A stretch of 64,000 nt of DNA, from positions 1 through 64,000 of the forward strand of contig JADJTW010000016.1 of NCBI GenBank assembly GCA_016710965.1. Direction: 5' to 3'. A model generated the notes under the pieces. It worked only from the letters and a program-made list of their open reading frames with translations, did no database searches and was not told where the DNA came from. Shown one piece after another: positions 7,491-15,985 of the stretch. Origin of the DNA: Flavobacteriales bacterium. Lineage in GTDB: Bacteria; Bacteroidota; Bacteroidia; Flavobacteriales_F; PHOS-HE28. A program made the position numbers and the translations under genes. Every line of letters begins with the position of its first letter. Within the stretch, counting starts at the first letter, position 1.

Positions 7491-9884
7491 TCAGTTCTTG
7501 ACGAAGCGCAGTTTCACGGAGGCTGGGCCATCTCCCACTTGCAGGGCATAGGTTCCAGCCGAAAGCGTGGAGACATCCAAGGTCCCGGCGAAGGATCCTG
7601 TGAGCACGATCCTTCCGACCGCATCGGTAATGCTCGCTTGTCGCGGCGTTCCATCTCCACCGCTGATGAAGAGCAGCTCTTCGCATGGGTTCGGATACAC
7701 GAACCGTTCTTCATTCGGCACATCACGCCACACCGCAACAACCTCGGACCATTTCTCCGTGCCGTCAAGGTCGGTTTGGCGAAGGCGGTAATAGGAAAGC
7801 CCGCCAAGCGGTGACCCGTCAATGAACAAATAATCATGGGTGACCTGCGAATTCCCAGCGCCATCCATGTCGCCGATGTCGATGAACACGGATCCATCCG
7901 CACTGCGCTCCACACTGAAATGGTCATTGTTGAGTTCGGAGCCGGTAGCCCATGAGCACCGTACCACATCGCTTTCCGGCACTGCATTGAAATAGAGCAA
8001 CTCCACCGGCAGGGGCAACCCCATCGTGGTGATGTACAATTCGCCGTCATGGACCACCACGGCGGAATACCACGACGTGCCTCCGCTTGATGCGATGCGT
8101 GGTTCCGTTCCGCTTGGTGCGGGATAGATCGGCGTCCAGCTGGTCGCTCCGGGGTTATCGAGCAGATCGCAATTCTCGCTGGGGCCATCGTACAGGGCCA
8201 CACCGGCATCCGCGATCGCTGCCACCACGGGATCGGTGCCTGCATAGGTGCCGAACTCATTTCCGCTGAAGAAGAGCCGGACGGATGCCGAAGTGCTGAT
8301 CGGGTTGGTGGTCGAGAGATGCCAGTTGCGGTCCATATAGAACTGACCGAAGAGGCTTGCGCGCAGAGCGGCGTTGTTCACGTATACATCGAGGTCCACC
8401 GTTCCGAGGTTCTGCCCATTGTCGTTGAAGCGCGCCACCACCTTGTGGTCCTTGTAGATCCATTGATCGGTGCCGGATCCCGTGCTCGTGATCGGATCCG
8501 CAGCGGCGCAGGTGTTGAACGCTTCATTCCAGAGCATCGGCTGGAATTCATCCGCGCCGATGTCCGGCGTGCCCGGGTTCCTGGCCTCGCCATCGACGTC
8601 GGCGGTGATGAAGGCGATCGGCGTTCCGGCCGCGTCGAGTTCCATCGCGTAAGCGTGCAGGTCGTTCGTGGTATCGAAGAAGAGCGGATCCGCAACCACC
8701 GAGGACGCGAACTTCCCGGATGCGGCCTGCAAGGATGCCAGCGTGTTCTGCGCACCTCCCCAGAAAGCCAGCGCACCGGCTGTCGCACGCTTCAGCGCAC
8801 AATGGCTCGCGAACGTGATGTTCGTGGACGTTGTCTGGCGATACACGGTGTAGTTGCCGCTCCGGATGGCGTTGTTGCGGAACGAAGCGACACTGTTGGT
8901 ACCGAACGAGAAGTGGACCCCGTACACCGTTGCACTGATGCTGTTGTGGTCGAGCCAGAGGCCGCTGGTTCCCTGAACGACCACGCCGGACCCGGCCGAG
9001 CTACGAAGCGTATTGTTGTACACATGCGGCGCATAGAAGCTAGTGCCGAAGCTGGAAAGGGACAGGGCATCGCCCACGGTGGTGATCCGGTTGCCATGCA
9101 CGGCACCTCCCTCGAGGCCTGACAGGCTGAGGCCGTTGGCGATCGTCGCCGTCTGCGTGATCACATTGTTGCGGACAGTGTACGCTGGATGACCGTGACT
9201 TAAGCGCGCGCCCGCGTATTGCTGGCCCGTGATCACGTTATCCTCGATCAGCACTTTGTCCACAAGGCTGAACGTGTTCCAGTTCACAGCATAGCGCCCG
9301 CCGACCAGTCGGCAATGATCGATGCGCACGCTGTCGATAAAGGAATTCGTCGTGGGGCCGATGAGATCCGTATCGATCGGTGACGCCGTATTGCTCCCCA
9401 TGACACGGCAGTGCGTGATCCGCGTGAACTGGCTTCCCGCCGCATTCGCCGGACCCGCGTAGTCGATGACGCGCCCGTATTCATCGGAACCGTTGCGCCG
9501 TAGCGTGATCCGGTCGAGGATGATCCGATCCACTCCGTTCAGCTGCACCGTGAAATTGTTCGTTGCCGAGGTGGACGTCGGCCACGTGAGCACCACCGCC
9601 GCGCTGTCGAGCGCCTGGCTGCGGAAGGTGATCGTGTTCGTTGCCGATGTGCCGCTGATATCCGGGATCGTGATCTGCTCTGTATACGTGCCACTGGCCA
9701 CGTTGAAGACAACCGGACCGTTCAAGCCGAGCGTGGTGAGGGCATTGACCGCTTGGGTGAAGCTGATGTAGTTGCCGCCGCCGCCGGGGTCGATGGTGTA
9801 GCTGCCGTTCAGTTGGGCTTGCACGGCGATCGGCGCTGTACAGCACAAGGCGGAACAGAGCACAAGGCGTGGGAGTGGCAGCAT
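7491..9884 (-). CDS. Secreted right-handed beta-helix protein with T9SS sorting domain
   Basis: A 797-residue protein. The start at 9884 (MLPLPRLVLCSALCC, cleavage after VQAQ) gives a clean signal peptide. After it comes a region typical of parallel beta-helix proteins: the opening FTQAVNALTTLGLNGPVVFN and then many short strand units (RIDHCRLVGGRY, LIEDNVITGQQY, VRNNVITQT, HVYNNTLRSS, LDHNSISATV). A second segment (PLPVELLYFNAVPESDVVRC and YYRLRQTDLDGTEKWSEVVA) is shared with the protein at 14462-15985. The end (VYPNPCEELLFISGG to KLRFVKN) is a T9SS sorting domain. Its promoter region carries a GGGTGAACG direct repeat 60 bases upstream of the ATG, identical in layout to that of the gene at 10362-11681, so LytTR control is likely. 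Confidence 0.85.
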   Translation of the reverse strand: MLPLPRLVLCSALCCTAPIAVQAQLNGSYTIDPGGGGNYISFTQAVNALTTLGLNGPVVFNVASGTYTEQITIPDISGTSATNTITFRSQALDSAAVVLTWPTSTSATNNFTVQLNGVDRIILDRITLRRNGSDEYGRVIDYAGPANAAGSQFTRITHCRVMGSNTASPIDTDLIGPTTNSFIDSVRIDHCRLVGGRYAVNWNTFSLVDKVLIEDNVITGQQYAGARLSHGHPAYTVRNNVITQTATIANGLSLSGLEGGAVHGNRITTVGDALSLSSFGTSFYAPHVYNNTLRSSAGSGVVVQGTSGLWLDHNSISATVYGVHFSFGTNSVASFRNNAIRSGNYTVYRQTTSTNITFASHCALKRATAGALAFWGGAQNTLASLQAASGKFASSVVADPLFFDTTNDLHAYAMELDAAGTPIAFITADVDGEARNPGTPDIGADEFQPMLWNEAFNTCAAADPITSTGSGTDQWIYKDHKVVARFNDNGQNLGTVDLDVYVNNAALRASLFGQFYMDRNWHLSTTNPISTSASVRLFFSGNEFGTYAGTDPVVAAIADAGVALYDGPSENCDLLDNPGATSWTPIYPAPSGTEPRIASSGGTSWYSAVVVHDGELYITTMGLPLPVELLYFNAVPESDVVRCSWATGSELNNDHFSVERSADGSVFIDIGDMDGAGNSQVTHDYLFIDGSPLGGLSYYRLRQTDLDGTEKWSEVVAVWRDVPNEERFVYPNPCEELLFISGGDGTPRQASITDAVGRIVLTGSFAGTLDVSTLSAGTYALQVGDGPASVKLRFVKN

Positions 9885-9904
9885 GGCGGATCGGAGATCG
9901 AGGG

Positions 9905-9912
9905 CAAATTCC
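9905..9912 (-). promoter_or_regulatory. Weak -7 box (GGAATTTG) of the beta-helix gene
   Basis: Minus-strand octamer GGAATTTG keeps the TTTG half of TAnnTTTG but lacks the leading TA. It lies 21 bases before the start codon and 32 bases from the operator repeat, the same spacing as the box at 11702-11709. A weak box fits an activator-dependent promoter. Confidence 0.4.
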
Positions 9913-9943
9913 CCCACTAGCACCCCTGCGGTCCAGCACGGCT

Positions 9944-9973
9944 GGGTGAACGAACGATCGGGATGGGTGAACG
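9944..9973 (-). promoter_or_regulatory. LytTR-type direct-repeat operator, copy A
   Basis: Two identical 9-mers, GGGTGAACG on the plus strand at 9944-9952 and 9965-9973, start 21 bp apart with a 12-bp spacer (CGTTCACCC read in the direction of the gene). LytTR-family regulators such as AgrA are known to bind two 9-bp direct repeats separated by 12-13 bp. The site is 59 bases from the ATG at 9884 and is matched at 11741-11770. Confidence 0.65.
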
Positions 9974-10002
9974 CTTCCGATCAGGTCGCGAAGCCCCGGC
10001 CT

Positions 10003-10362
10003 TCAGATCAACCGAAGGCGCTGCAGCACCGCGCCCCGGTAGCTCCTTCCGATAGGCAGCCATCGCTCACCCACATGCAGGCCGTTGTCGCTGATAGCCT
10101 TCACGCGCACCAGATTCACGGCGAAGGAGCGATGGATCCGCTCGAAATGCGGATCGTCCAGTTCTTCAACCACCGCCTTCATCATGCGCGCAACCAGATA
10201 CGTGCGTCCTTCCGTGTGGACCTTGGTGCTGTTGTCGTCCGCTTCGATGTAGAGGATGTCGCTCAAGGGCAGCCGCACCCATTGGTGCCCATCCCGAACG
10301 AAGACGGCATCCACCGGTACATCCTTTCTTGGCCCGATAGCGATTGGGACCGACCCGTCCAT
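10003..10362 (-). CDS. Stand-alone LytTR DNA-binding protein
   Basis: A 119-residue protein consisting of almost nothing but a LytTR domain: VFVRDGHQWVRLPLSDILYIEADDNSTKVHTEG, then HFERIHRSFAVNLVRVKAI and ERWLPIGRSYRGAVLQRL. There is no receiver domain, so its activity is not set by phosphorylation of itself. Its ATG overlaps the stop codon of the upstream secreted-protein gene by one base (TGATG), so translation is probably coupled. It is followed by the operator and promoter of the beta-helix gene. A likely role is to bind the GGGTGAACG repeats that flank it, either activating or competing with the full-length LytTR regulator; this is inference. Confidence 0.85.
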   Translation of the reverse strand: MDGSVPIAIGPRKDVPVDAVFVRDGHQWVRLPLSDILYIEADDNSTKVHTEGRTYLVARMMKAVVEELDDPHFERIHRSFAVNLVRVKAISDNGLHVGERWLPIGRSYRGAVLQRLRLI

Positions 10363-11681
10363 CAAGGTACGGACAGCTTGTGCAACAAGCCCTGGCCCTT
10401 CTTGATCAGTTCTCCCCCGCTGGAACCTTGCTGGCTGGGGTTCGCCTTGCCACCATCCGTGCTGACGCCTCCACCCGTCAGGCCGGGACCCGAACCCGTG
10501 CAGAGCATGCCCGGTTCGTAGCTCTTGATGCGCGCGATGTCGTCAGCGCTCGTGAGCATCCATACTTCAAGTGATGTGAACTTGTACGTCTCCCCCACTT
10601 TCTGTCCGTTCTTCCATCCGCCACCGGCCTTGGTCACCGCCATGCGCACATGCGCATCCTGTGTGGCATTCCAGAGTTCGATACCGTTCTCCTGTTGGTG
10701 CTTCACCTGAGGATCGGAACAATACTGTTCGGCATAGGTGCTCTTCCCTTTGAAGGCCGCGTTCACCGCCTTGTTGATCAGCTCGGCCCCTTGCGGCGTC
10801 AGACGCGTGGTGCTTCCCTCCACGAAGTAGACCGGAGCGAGCATGCGCATCAGGTAAGCCTCGAATTGTTCCGGCGTGCTTTCGCGCAGCAACTTGTGCG
10901 TGTACAGGAAGACGTCCACGTCACGCGAAAACTCCGGGATGGTGACATCCCCCAACGCGGCGAGGTCTGAAGCAGCGCTGCGCTCGGCATCAATGCTGCC
11001 CAGTGTAGGTAAGGCTCGAAGATCTTCTGCGGTGTAGGTCTTAACGGCGCCGTCCACGCTGGACTGTTCCTGTGTGATCATGTTCGACTTCCAAGGCCCG
11101 GTCACTTCATCGCGATAGAAACGCGTCTCCACGATCTTGGTCTGCGTAATTACCGTGGTGTTGCTCGTGATGAAGTCGGCCTCATACTGCAAGTTCATGC
11201 TGAAGGACTTCGGCTCGTGCCATTCGGTCTTCGGCTCATCGGCCACGCGCAAGCCACGGATCTCGCCAACGATCCGGTTGCAGTTGTACTCACCGAGGAA
11301 ATCCTTCAAGTGGCCGCGCACATGCGCAGCGATCTCCTCATTGTTCGGCGTGGGGATGCCCTCGTAGCTGTTGGAATTCGTCTTCCATTCGCGATAGGTA
11401 ACGGGCACGCCAGTGTGGTAGCGGGCGAATCCGTACACCACCACTTTCGCGTTCGGGAATTCGGGGATGTCGGCTGGCAGCCAGATCGTGGCCCACCGCT
11501 CCCAGAACCATTGGGAGTGCGTGCTGCTCCACACCTTCTTGGTGGCGCTCTTGCTCAGTTCCACCTTCAGTTGCTTGGGGCTGGCGATGTCCTTGAGGAT
11601 CTGTGCGTCGCTGGGTTGGGCAAAGGCGGCGAGGGTCGAGAGACCGAATGCGGCGATGAGAAGTGTGATCCGGTAGCGCAT
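10362..11681 (-). CDS. Secreted protein of unknown function
   Basis: A 439-residue protein starting MRYRITLLIAAFGLSTLAAFAQ, a signal peptide; the ATG at 11681 is preferred to one at 11723 for this reason. The mature part begins with a charged region followed by WFWERWATIWLPADIPEF and has alternating aromatic and polar residues but no domain I recognise, and no T9SS sorting domain. The C-terminus is Gly/Ser-rich and ends KGQGLLHKLSVP. It is co-transcribed with the LytTR-only protein downstream (TGATG overlap). Its promoter carries the second copy of the direct-repeat operator. Confidence 0.7.
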   Translation of the reverse strand: MRYRITLLIAAFGLSTLAAFAQPSDAQILKDIASPKQLKVELSKSATKKVWSSTHSQWFWERWATIWLPADIPEFPNAKVVVYGFARYHTGVPVTYREWKTNSNSYEGIPTPNNEEIAAHVRGHLKDFLGEYNCNRIVGEIRGLRVADEPKTEWHEPKSFSMNLQYEADFITSNTTVITQTKIVETRFYRDEVTGPWKSNMITQEQSSVDGAVKTYTAEDLRALPTLGSIDAERSAASDLAALGDVTIPEFSRDVDVFLYTHKLLRESTPEQFEAYLMRMLAPVYFVEGSTTRLTPQGAELINKAVNAAFKGKSTYAEQYCSDPQVKHQQENGIELWNATQDAHVRMAVTKAGGGWKNGQKVGETYKFTSLEVWMLTSADDIARIKSYEPGMLCTGSGPGLTGGGVSTDGGKANPSQQGSSGGELIKKGQGLLHKLSVP

Positions 11682-11701
11682 GGCAGTTGGTGTTGGGCAC
11701 A

Positions 11702-11709
11702 CGAACTTG
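11702..11709 (-). promoter_or_regulatory. Weak -7 box (CAAGTTCG) of the secreted-protein gene
   Basis: Minus-strand octamer CAAGTTCG differs from TAnnTTTG at two positions. It is 21 bases before the ATG at 11681 and 32 bases from the operator, exactly as in the promoter of the beta-helix gene. Confidence 0.4.
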
Positions 11710-11740
11710 GACAGGGCATGCACGAAATGGCGTAACGATC

Positions 11741-11770
11741 GGGTGAACGTCCGAATACGAAGGGTGAACT
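11741..11770 (-). promoter_or_regulatory. LytTR-type direct-repeat operator, copy B
   Basis: GGGTGAACG at 11741-11749 and GGGTGAACT at 11762-11770, again 21 bp apart with a 12-bp spacer. The site ends 3 bases before the stop codon of the LytTR response regulator and lies 59 bases from the ATG at 11681, the same distance as copy A from its gene. The intervening sequences of the two copies are otherwise unrelated, so the conservation is of the site itself. Confidence 0.65.
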
Positions 11771-11773
11771 GCG

Positions 11774-12514
11774 CTACAAGGTCCGGACCCGCGCCATCAG
11801 CGCCTCCCTGTGGGTCTTGCCCACTGGGATGTTCTGCGCACCGATGCGCACATACCCTTCTTCCATCGCGGATATCTGTCGCAGGTCCACCACATAGCTG
11901 CGGTGTACGCGCAGGTGATGCGGGCTCCGCAACTTCTCCTCCACTGCGGCCAGCGTACTGGTGATCACGTACTTCCGGGTTGGTGTGAATAGCGTAACGT
12001 AGTTGTCATCCGCCTGTGCGTAGTGGATGTCCTTCAAAGGCACCTTCACCAATTTGCCTTTGTCGCGGATGAAGATGCTGTCGGCTATCACGAACCCGGT
12101 CTGCTGTTCCTCCGTCGGCGATGCGGTGGCCTCCACCTGCGATGCGAAGCGGGCCAATGCGATCTCGATCTGCACGCGCAACTTGAACTCATCGAAGGGT
12201 TTGATGATGAAACCCGATGGCCGGACGGCTTTGACCCGTTCCACCGTGGACTTGTCCGCGTGGCTCGTGACGAAGATGAAGGGCGTCGGCAGCTTGGCGT
12301 TGATCTTCACCGCCAGTTGGACCCCATCCGCACCTTCACCGAGGTTGATGTCCAACAAGACCAGGTCGGGTTTGTGCGCCATCAATTCAGCCATCGCATC
12401 CAATGCGTTGTCGCAGCGTGCGCACACCTCGTAGCCCAGATCACCGAGGTGCGCGGCAAGGTCCTCCGCGATCAGCGGTTCATCTTCAACGATAAGGATG
12501 CGGACCTGCGACAT
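11774..12514 (-). CDS. LytTR-family response regulator
   Basis: A 246-residue regulator with a receiver domain (about 1-125) and a LytTR DNA-binding domain (about 145-246). The receiver has the acidic pair in ILIVEDEP, the phosphoacceptor Asp55 in LVLLDINLG, Thr/Ser in FVTSH and the conserved Lys in FIIKPF. The LytTR part shows IFIRDKGKLVKVPLKDIHYAQADDNYVTLF and HLRVHRSYVVDL. It starts 3 bases after the stop of the sensor kinase at 12518-14434, its obvious partner. The direct-repeat operators at 11741 and 9944 are the natural candidate targets. Confidence 0.92.
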   Translation of the reverse strand: MSQVRILIVEDEPLIAEDLAAHLGDLGYEVCARCDNALDAMAELMAHKPDLVLLDINLGEGADGVQLAVKINAKLPTPFIFVTSHADKSTVERVKAVRPSGFIIKPFDEFKLRVQIEIALARFASQVEATASPTEEQQTGFVIADSIFIRDKGKLVKVPLKDIHYAQADDNYVTLFTPTRKYVITSTLAAVEEKLRSPHHLRVHRSYVVDLRQISAMEEGYVRIGAQNIPVGKTHREALMARVRTL

Positions 12515-12517
12515 GGC

Positions 12518-14434
12518 TCAGCGCGCAAGTTTGAAATTCCGGACGATCAATGTCACAATAGTTCCATCCTCCTTCCGAATGCTCCACTCTGCCCGCAATT
12601 TCGTCGCGAACGACTTCACCATGCCCAGTCCGAATCCGGTGCTCTCCACACTGCGCGTCGCATCGGCGTCGTAGCCCACGCCATCGTCGCGTACTTCTAC
12701 TTGCAATGATCCATCGGCTTCACGCAGCATGATCCGCAGTTCACCATTCCGCTCATCCGGCCACGCGTACTTCAACGCGTTGGTGATCAGCTCGTTCAGG
12801 ATCAGCCCAAGAGGAACCGCTGTATCCACATCCAAACTGAGTTCCATCACTTCACTTACGAACTGCACGCGATCGGTCATGTCATAGCTCGCGATCAAGC
12901 TCGTCGTGAGCTTCTCCACATAGTCCCTCATCTGTACTCCGGTCAGATCGCCTTCGCGGTAGAGGTCCTGATGGATGAGCGCCATGCTCTTCACGCGCAA
13001 GCGACCATCCTGTACGGCTTCGCGCGCTTTCTCATCCGTGATGCTCCGGCTCTGCAGGCTCAGCAAGCTGCTTACGGTCTGCAGGTTGTTCTTCACCCGG
13101 TGATGGATCTCGCGCAACAGCAATTCCTTCTCCCCCAACGCTTGCTCCACGATCTGCTTCTGCTCCATGAGCTTACGGTTGCTCCTGATCCGTCCAACTA
13201 TGAAGAGCCCCGCACCGACCAGAAGGACAAAGAGGCCTCCCATCACGATGAAGGAGGTCCGCCGCTCTTGCTCTCGCTTCTCCAGCTGTAGGGATTGCAA
13301 TTCGATCTGCTTCTCCTTCTCTTGCGTATCGTAGCGCGCTTCCAATTCCTGGATGGTCCGACGTGTCTCGCTGCTGGTGATCGAATCCTGGAGCGTATTG
13401 GCCAGTTCGAGCTGCTCGAACGCCTCGCGGTCCGCGCCAGTGGCATGCAGCGCACGTGCCATGGCCTTGTGCAGATCGGCCAGCAGTTCCAGCCGGTCCG
13501 ATCCCTCCAACACCTTCTCCGCAATGCGGAAATGCACCAACGCTCCCTGCGGATCGTTCAAACGGCGCAGGACGCGGCCAAGGAGCAATTGAGCTTGCGC
13601 GTAGGTCAACTGGTCCTCCGGACTGTCGGCCAGGTCGATCAATGCGCTCTCCAACAGTTCCCTCGCTTCCTGGAGCTCGCCCCTGTTCACGTGGAGCTCC
13701 GCCATGGCCATGCGCGTGGAACCTATCTCGAAGCCGTCATGGAGGTCGTGGTAGATCGCGATCGCGCTATCGAAATGCGCCAAGGCGAGCGGCACGCTGT
13801 CGAGGTGGCCGTAGGCGACACCCATGTTGTTCAAGGTGTTCGCTATGCCGCGCGTGTCGCTGAGTTTGCGCTTCACCGCGATCGAACGACGATAGATGGC
13901 CAGGGCATCCGCATACCGTCCGCTTTTCCGGTGGATGATCGCAAGGTTGTTGAGTGCTTGTGAGCTGCTCTTCAGCAGGTCGTGCTTGTCGGAATAGTCG
14001 AGCGCCTTGATGTACTGCTCCAAGGCCTTGTCGTTGAATCCTTGGAAGTAGTAGGCCGCGCCGCGCGCGTTCAGCGTATTGCCGACGTACTCGATGTTGC
14101 CCTGCTTGCGGAACATGACCTCTGCACTGTCCAACAGTCGAAGTGTCCGGTTCAGTTCGCCGTTCACATCACAGGCGATCGCCAGATTATAGGTACACAA
14201 GGCTTCCAACCGACCATTCCCTTTGCTCCGAGCCAGATCAATGCATTGCTGGTAATAGGATTTGGCCTCCTCCAGATCGGAATAGCTCATGGTGATCTGG
14301 TAGCCGATCTCGCGCAGCAGCTCCATGCGCGTGGAGTCATGCGTGGTCGAGGGCAGAAGGGCTTTCAGGCTGTCGATCTGCGCAACGGCGCTTGAGCAGG
14401 AGGTAAGGACCAGTATGAAGGACCAGGAGCGCAC
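12518..14434 (-). CDS. TPR-containing sensor histidine kinase (HisKA_2/HWE type)
   Basis: A 638-residue membrane kinase. It has a signal peptide (about 1-19, ending SSAVAQ), a periplasmic tetratricopeptide solenoid (about 30-360, repeats such as ALNNLAIIHRKSGRYADALAIY), a coiled coil, one membrane segment at about 393-413, and a cytoplasmic kinase. The phosphorylation site is in EIHHRVKNNLQTVSSLL (about 440), the HisKA_2 form; the ATP domain has NELITNALKYAW (about 550) and DDGVGYDAD. TPR kinases of this form are common in Bacteroidota and sense signals that are rarely known. It precedes the LytTR regulator by 3 bases and is its likely phosphodonor. Confidence 0.92.
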   Translation of the reverse strand: MRSWSFILVLTSCSSAVAQIDSLKALLPSTTHDSTRMELLREIGYQITMSYSDLEEAKSYYQQCIDLARSKGNGRLEALCTYNLAIACDVNGELNRTLRLLDSAEVMFRKQGNIEYVGNTLNARGAAYYFQGFNDKALEQYIKALDYSDKHDLLKSSSQALNNLAIIHRKSGRYADALAIYRRSIAVKRKLSDTRGIANTLNNMGVAYGHLDSVPLALAHFDSAIAIYHDLHDGFEIGSTRMAMAELHVNRGELQEARELLESALIDLADSPEDQLTYAQAQLLLGRVLRRLNDPQGALVHFRIAEKVLEGSDRLELLADLHKAMARALHATGADREAFEQLELANTLQDSITSSETRRTIQELEARYDTQEKEKQIELQSLQLEKREQERRTSFIVMGGLFVLLVGAGLFIVGRIRSNRKLMEQKQIVEQALGEKELLLREIHHRVKNNLQTVSSLLSLQSRSITDEKAREAVQDGRLRVKSMALIHQDLYREGDLTGVQMRDYVEKLTTSLIASYDMTDRVQFVSEVMELSLDVDTAVPLGLILNELITNALKYAWPDERNGELRIMLREADGSLQVEVRDDGVGYDADATRSVESTGFGLGMVKSFATKLRAEWSIRKEDGTIVTLIVRNFKLAR

Positions 14435-14461
14435 GCCGCAAGATGGCGAATGCGTGCGGTC

Positions 14462-15985
14462 CTACTGCTTCACGAACCGCGCCGACCCGGAACCCGATGT
14501 GTTGGACGTCCGCACCACGTAGCTGCCCGCAGGCAACGCGGAGACATCAATGCTTGTTCCTGCGGATGATGCAGCATCGATGACCACACGGCCGGTGGCG
14601 TCAAGGATCAGAACATGCTCTCCTGCCGGAACGCTGCCGCCGATGAATAGTCGATCGGTGCATGGATTCGGGTAAACCGCCAGTTCGGCGCTGGGTGCAT
14701 CGCGCCAAACGGCCACCACATCGGACCAGCTCTCCGCGCCATCCAGATCGGTTTGGCGCAAGCGATAGTAGGAAAGGCCGCCCAACGGTTGCTTGTCGGC
14801 GAACGCATAGTCATGTGTCATCTGCGAGGCGCCCGCTCCACCCACCTCACCGATGTCGATGAACGAAAGGCCATCGGCGCTGCGCTCCACGGTGAAGTAG
14901 TCGTTGTTCAATTCCGTGGCAGTGGACCACGAACACAATACCTCCTCATCCATCGGTTGCGCATCGAACCAGAGCAGTTCCACTGGTAGTGGTGTGGAAC
15001 TCTGCACCAACGCCCACACGATGACGTAGTTGTTCGTTAGCGATGTTGTCACCGTGTTCGTCAGCGTATTCACCGTGCCGTTCGGCGGCTGCGACCACAC
15101 GCTACCGTTGAAGCGCTGCGCCTGTAGAAGCCCTTCGCCGATGGTATTCGTACCCGAGTTCCACTCGCTGTCGCGATACGTGAAGGTCAGTATTGCGGTC
15201 GGAGGGGTGGCGTAGTCATCGGCCTGCATGGGCCAAAAGCGATCGACCACGTTGGGTGCGTTCTCCATTCCCCCCATATCGGTGAGCGTGGGAAGTCCGG
15301 TCGGCAAGGGTCGGTTGTTCGGTGAAGCGAAGGGATCGGTGGGATACGTTGCGCACGTGATCGATCCGCTTCCACCGGAACCGGGCACAACGGTGTTCAG
15401 TGTTACCGGCAGGTAGTGCCCGGTGATGTCGTTGCCGAAGGGGAAGACGTAATTGCCCGGTGCGCTCGCGCCGATGAACCACTGCACTTCACCATAGCCC
15501 GCCACCGGGTCCGTCTCGCTTATGATGTAGCCGGCCGTACGCGTGATCGCAATGGGCGCAGGGTTCAGGACCGAAAGCTTCTGTGTGTTGAGGAAGAGTT
15601 GCACTGACCCCAAGGCGAGCACACCGTTCTGCACCGGATAACCCCCCGTGCTGATGTCCTGCATGAGCGTGACCGGTCCGCCGAGCAGCGACACATTGTT
15701 GAACAGCGTGACCGAACTCCCACCGATGGATTGTGATCCACCGTTCAGCAGCACCGTCCCTTGCGACGAACCAAAGAGGTCGTTGCCGCTGTTGTTGGTG
15801 AAGTCACCGCTGAGATCGATGGTGCCATTGTTGGCGATGGTGGCTCCGGCCGCATTCAGCACATCACCCTTCACGGTGACCTGCGCTCCGGACAGGACCG
15901 TGATGGCCGCGCCATTGTTCGTGAGCAACTGCGCTTGTGCGCCGACCACGAACGCGAACGACCCGATCAGGACCACGTGCTTCAT
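14462..15985 (-). CDS. Secreted protein with T9SS sorting domain
   Basis: A 507-residue protein with signal peptide (MKHVVLIGSFAFVVGAQAQ) and then an N-terminal region rich in Asn, Gly and Ser (GDVLNAAGATIANNGTIDLS), like the repetitive start of other Bacteroidota surface proteins. From about residue 330 it shares a cassette with the beta-helix protein (PLPVELLWFDAQP, CSWSTATELNNDYFTVERSA, GGLSYYRLRQTDLDGAESW), followed by a T9SS type A sorting domain (VYPNPCTDRLFIGG to SARFVKQ). Its ATG overlaps the stop of the upstream gene by 4 bases (ATGA), so it is translated with the YadA-head-repeat protein. It may act with that protein at the surface; this is inference. Confidence 0.8.
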   Translation of the reverse strand: MKHVVLIGSFAFVVGAQAQLLTNNGAAITVLSGAQVTVKGDVLNAAGATIANNGTIDLSGDFTNNSGNDLFGSSQGTVLLNGGSQSIGGSSVTLFNNVSLLGGPVTLMQDISTGGYPVQNGVLALGSVQLFLNTQKLSVLNPAPIAITRTAGYIISETDPVAGYGEVQWFIGASAPGNYVFPFGNDITGHYLPVTLNTVVPGSGGSGSITCATYPTDPFASPNNRPLPTGLPTLTDMGGMENAPNVVDRFWPMQADDYATPPTAILTFTYRDSEWNSGTNTIGEGLLQAQRFNGSVWSQPPNGTVNTLTNTVTTSLTNNYVIVWALVQSSTPLPVELLWFDAQPMDEEVLCSWSTATELNNDYFTVERSADGLSFIDIGEVGGAGASQMTHDYAFADKQPLGGLSYYRLRQTDLDGAESWSDVVAVWRDAPSAELAVYPNPCTDRLFIGGSVPAGEHVLILDATGRVVIDAASSAGTSIDVSALPAGSYVVRTSNTSGSGSARFVKQ

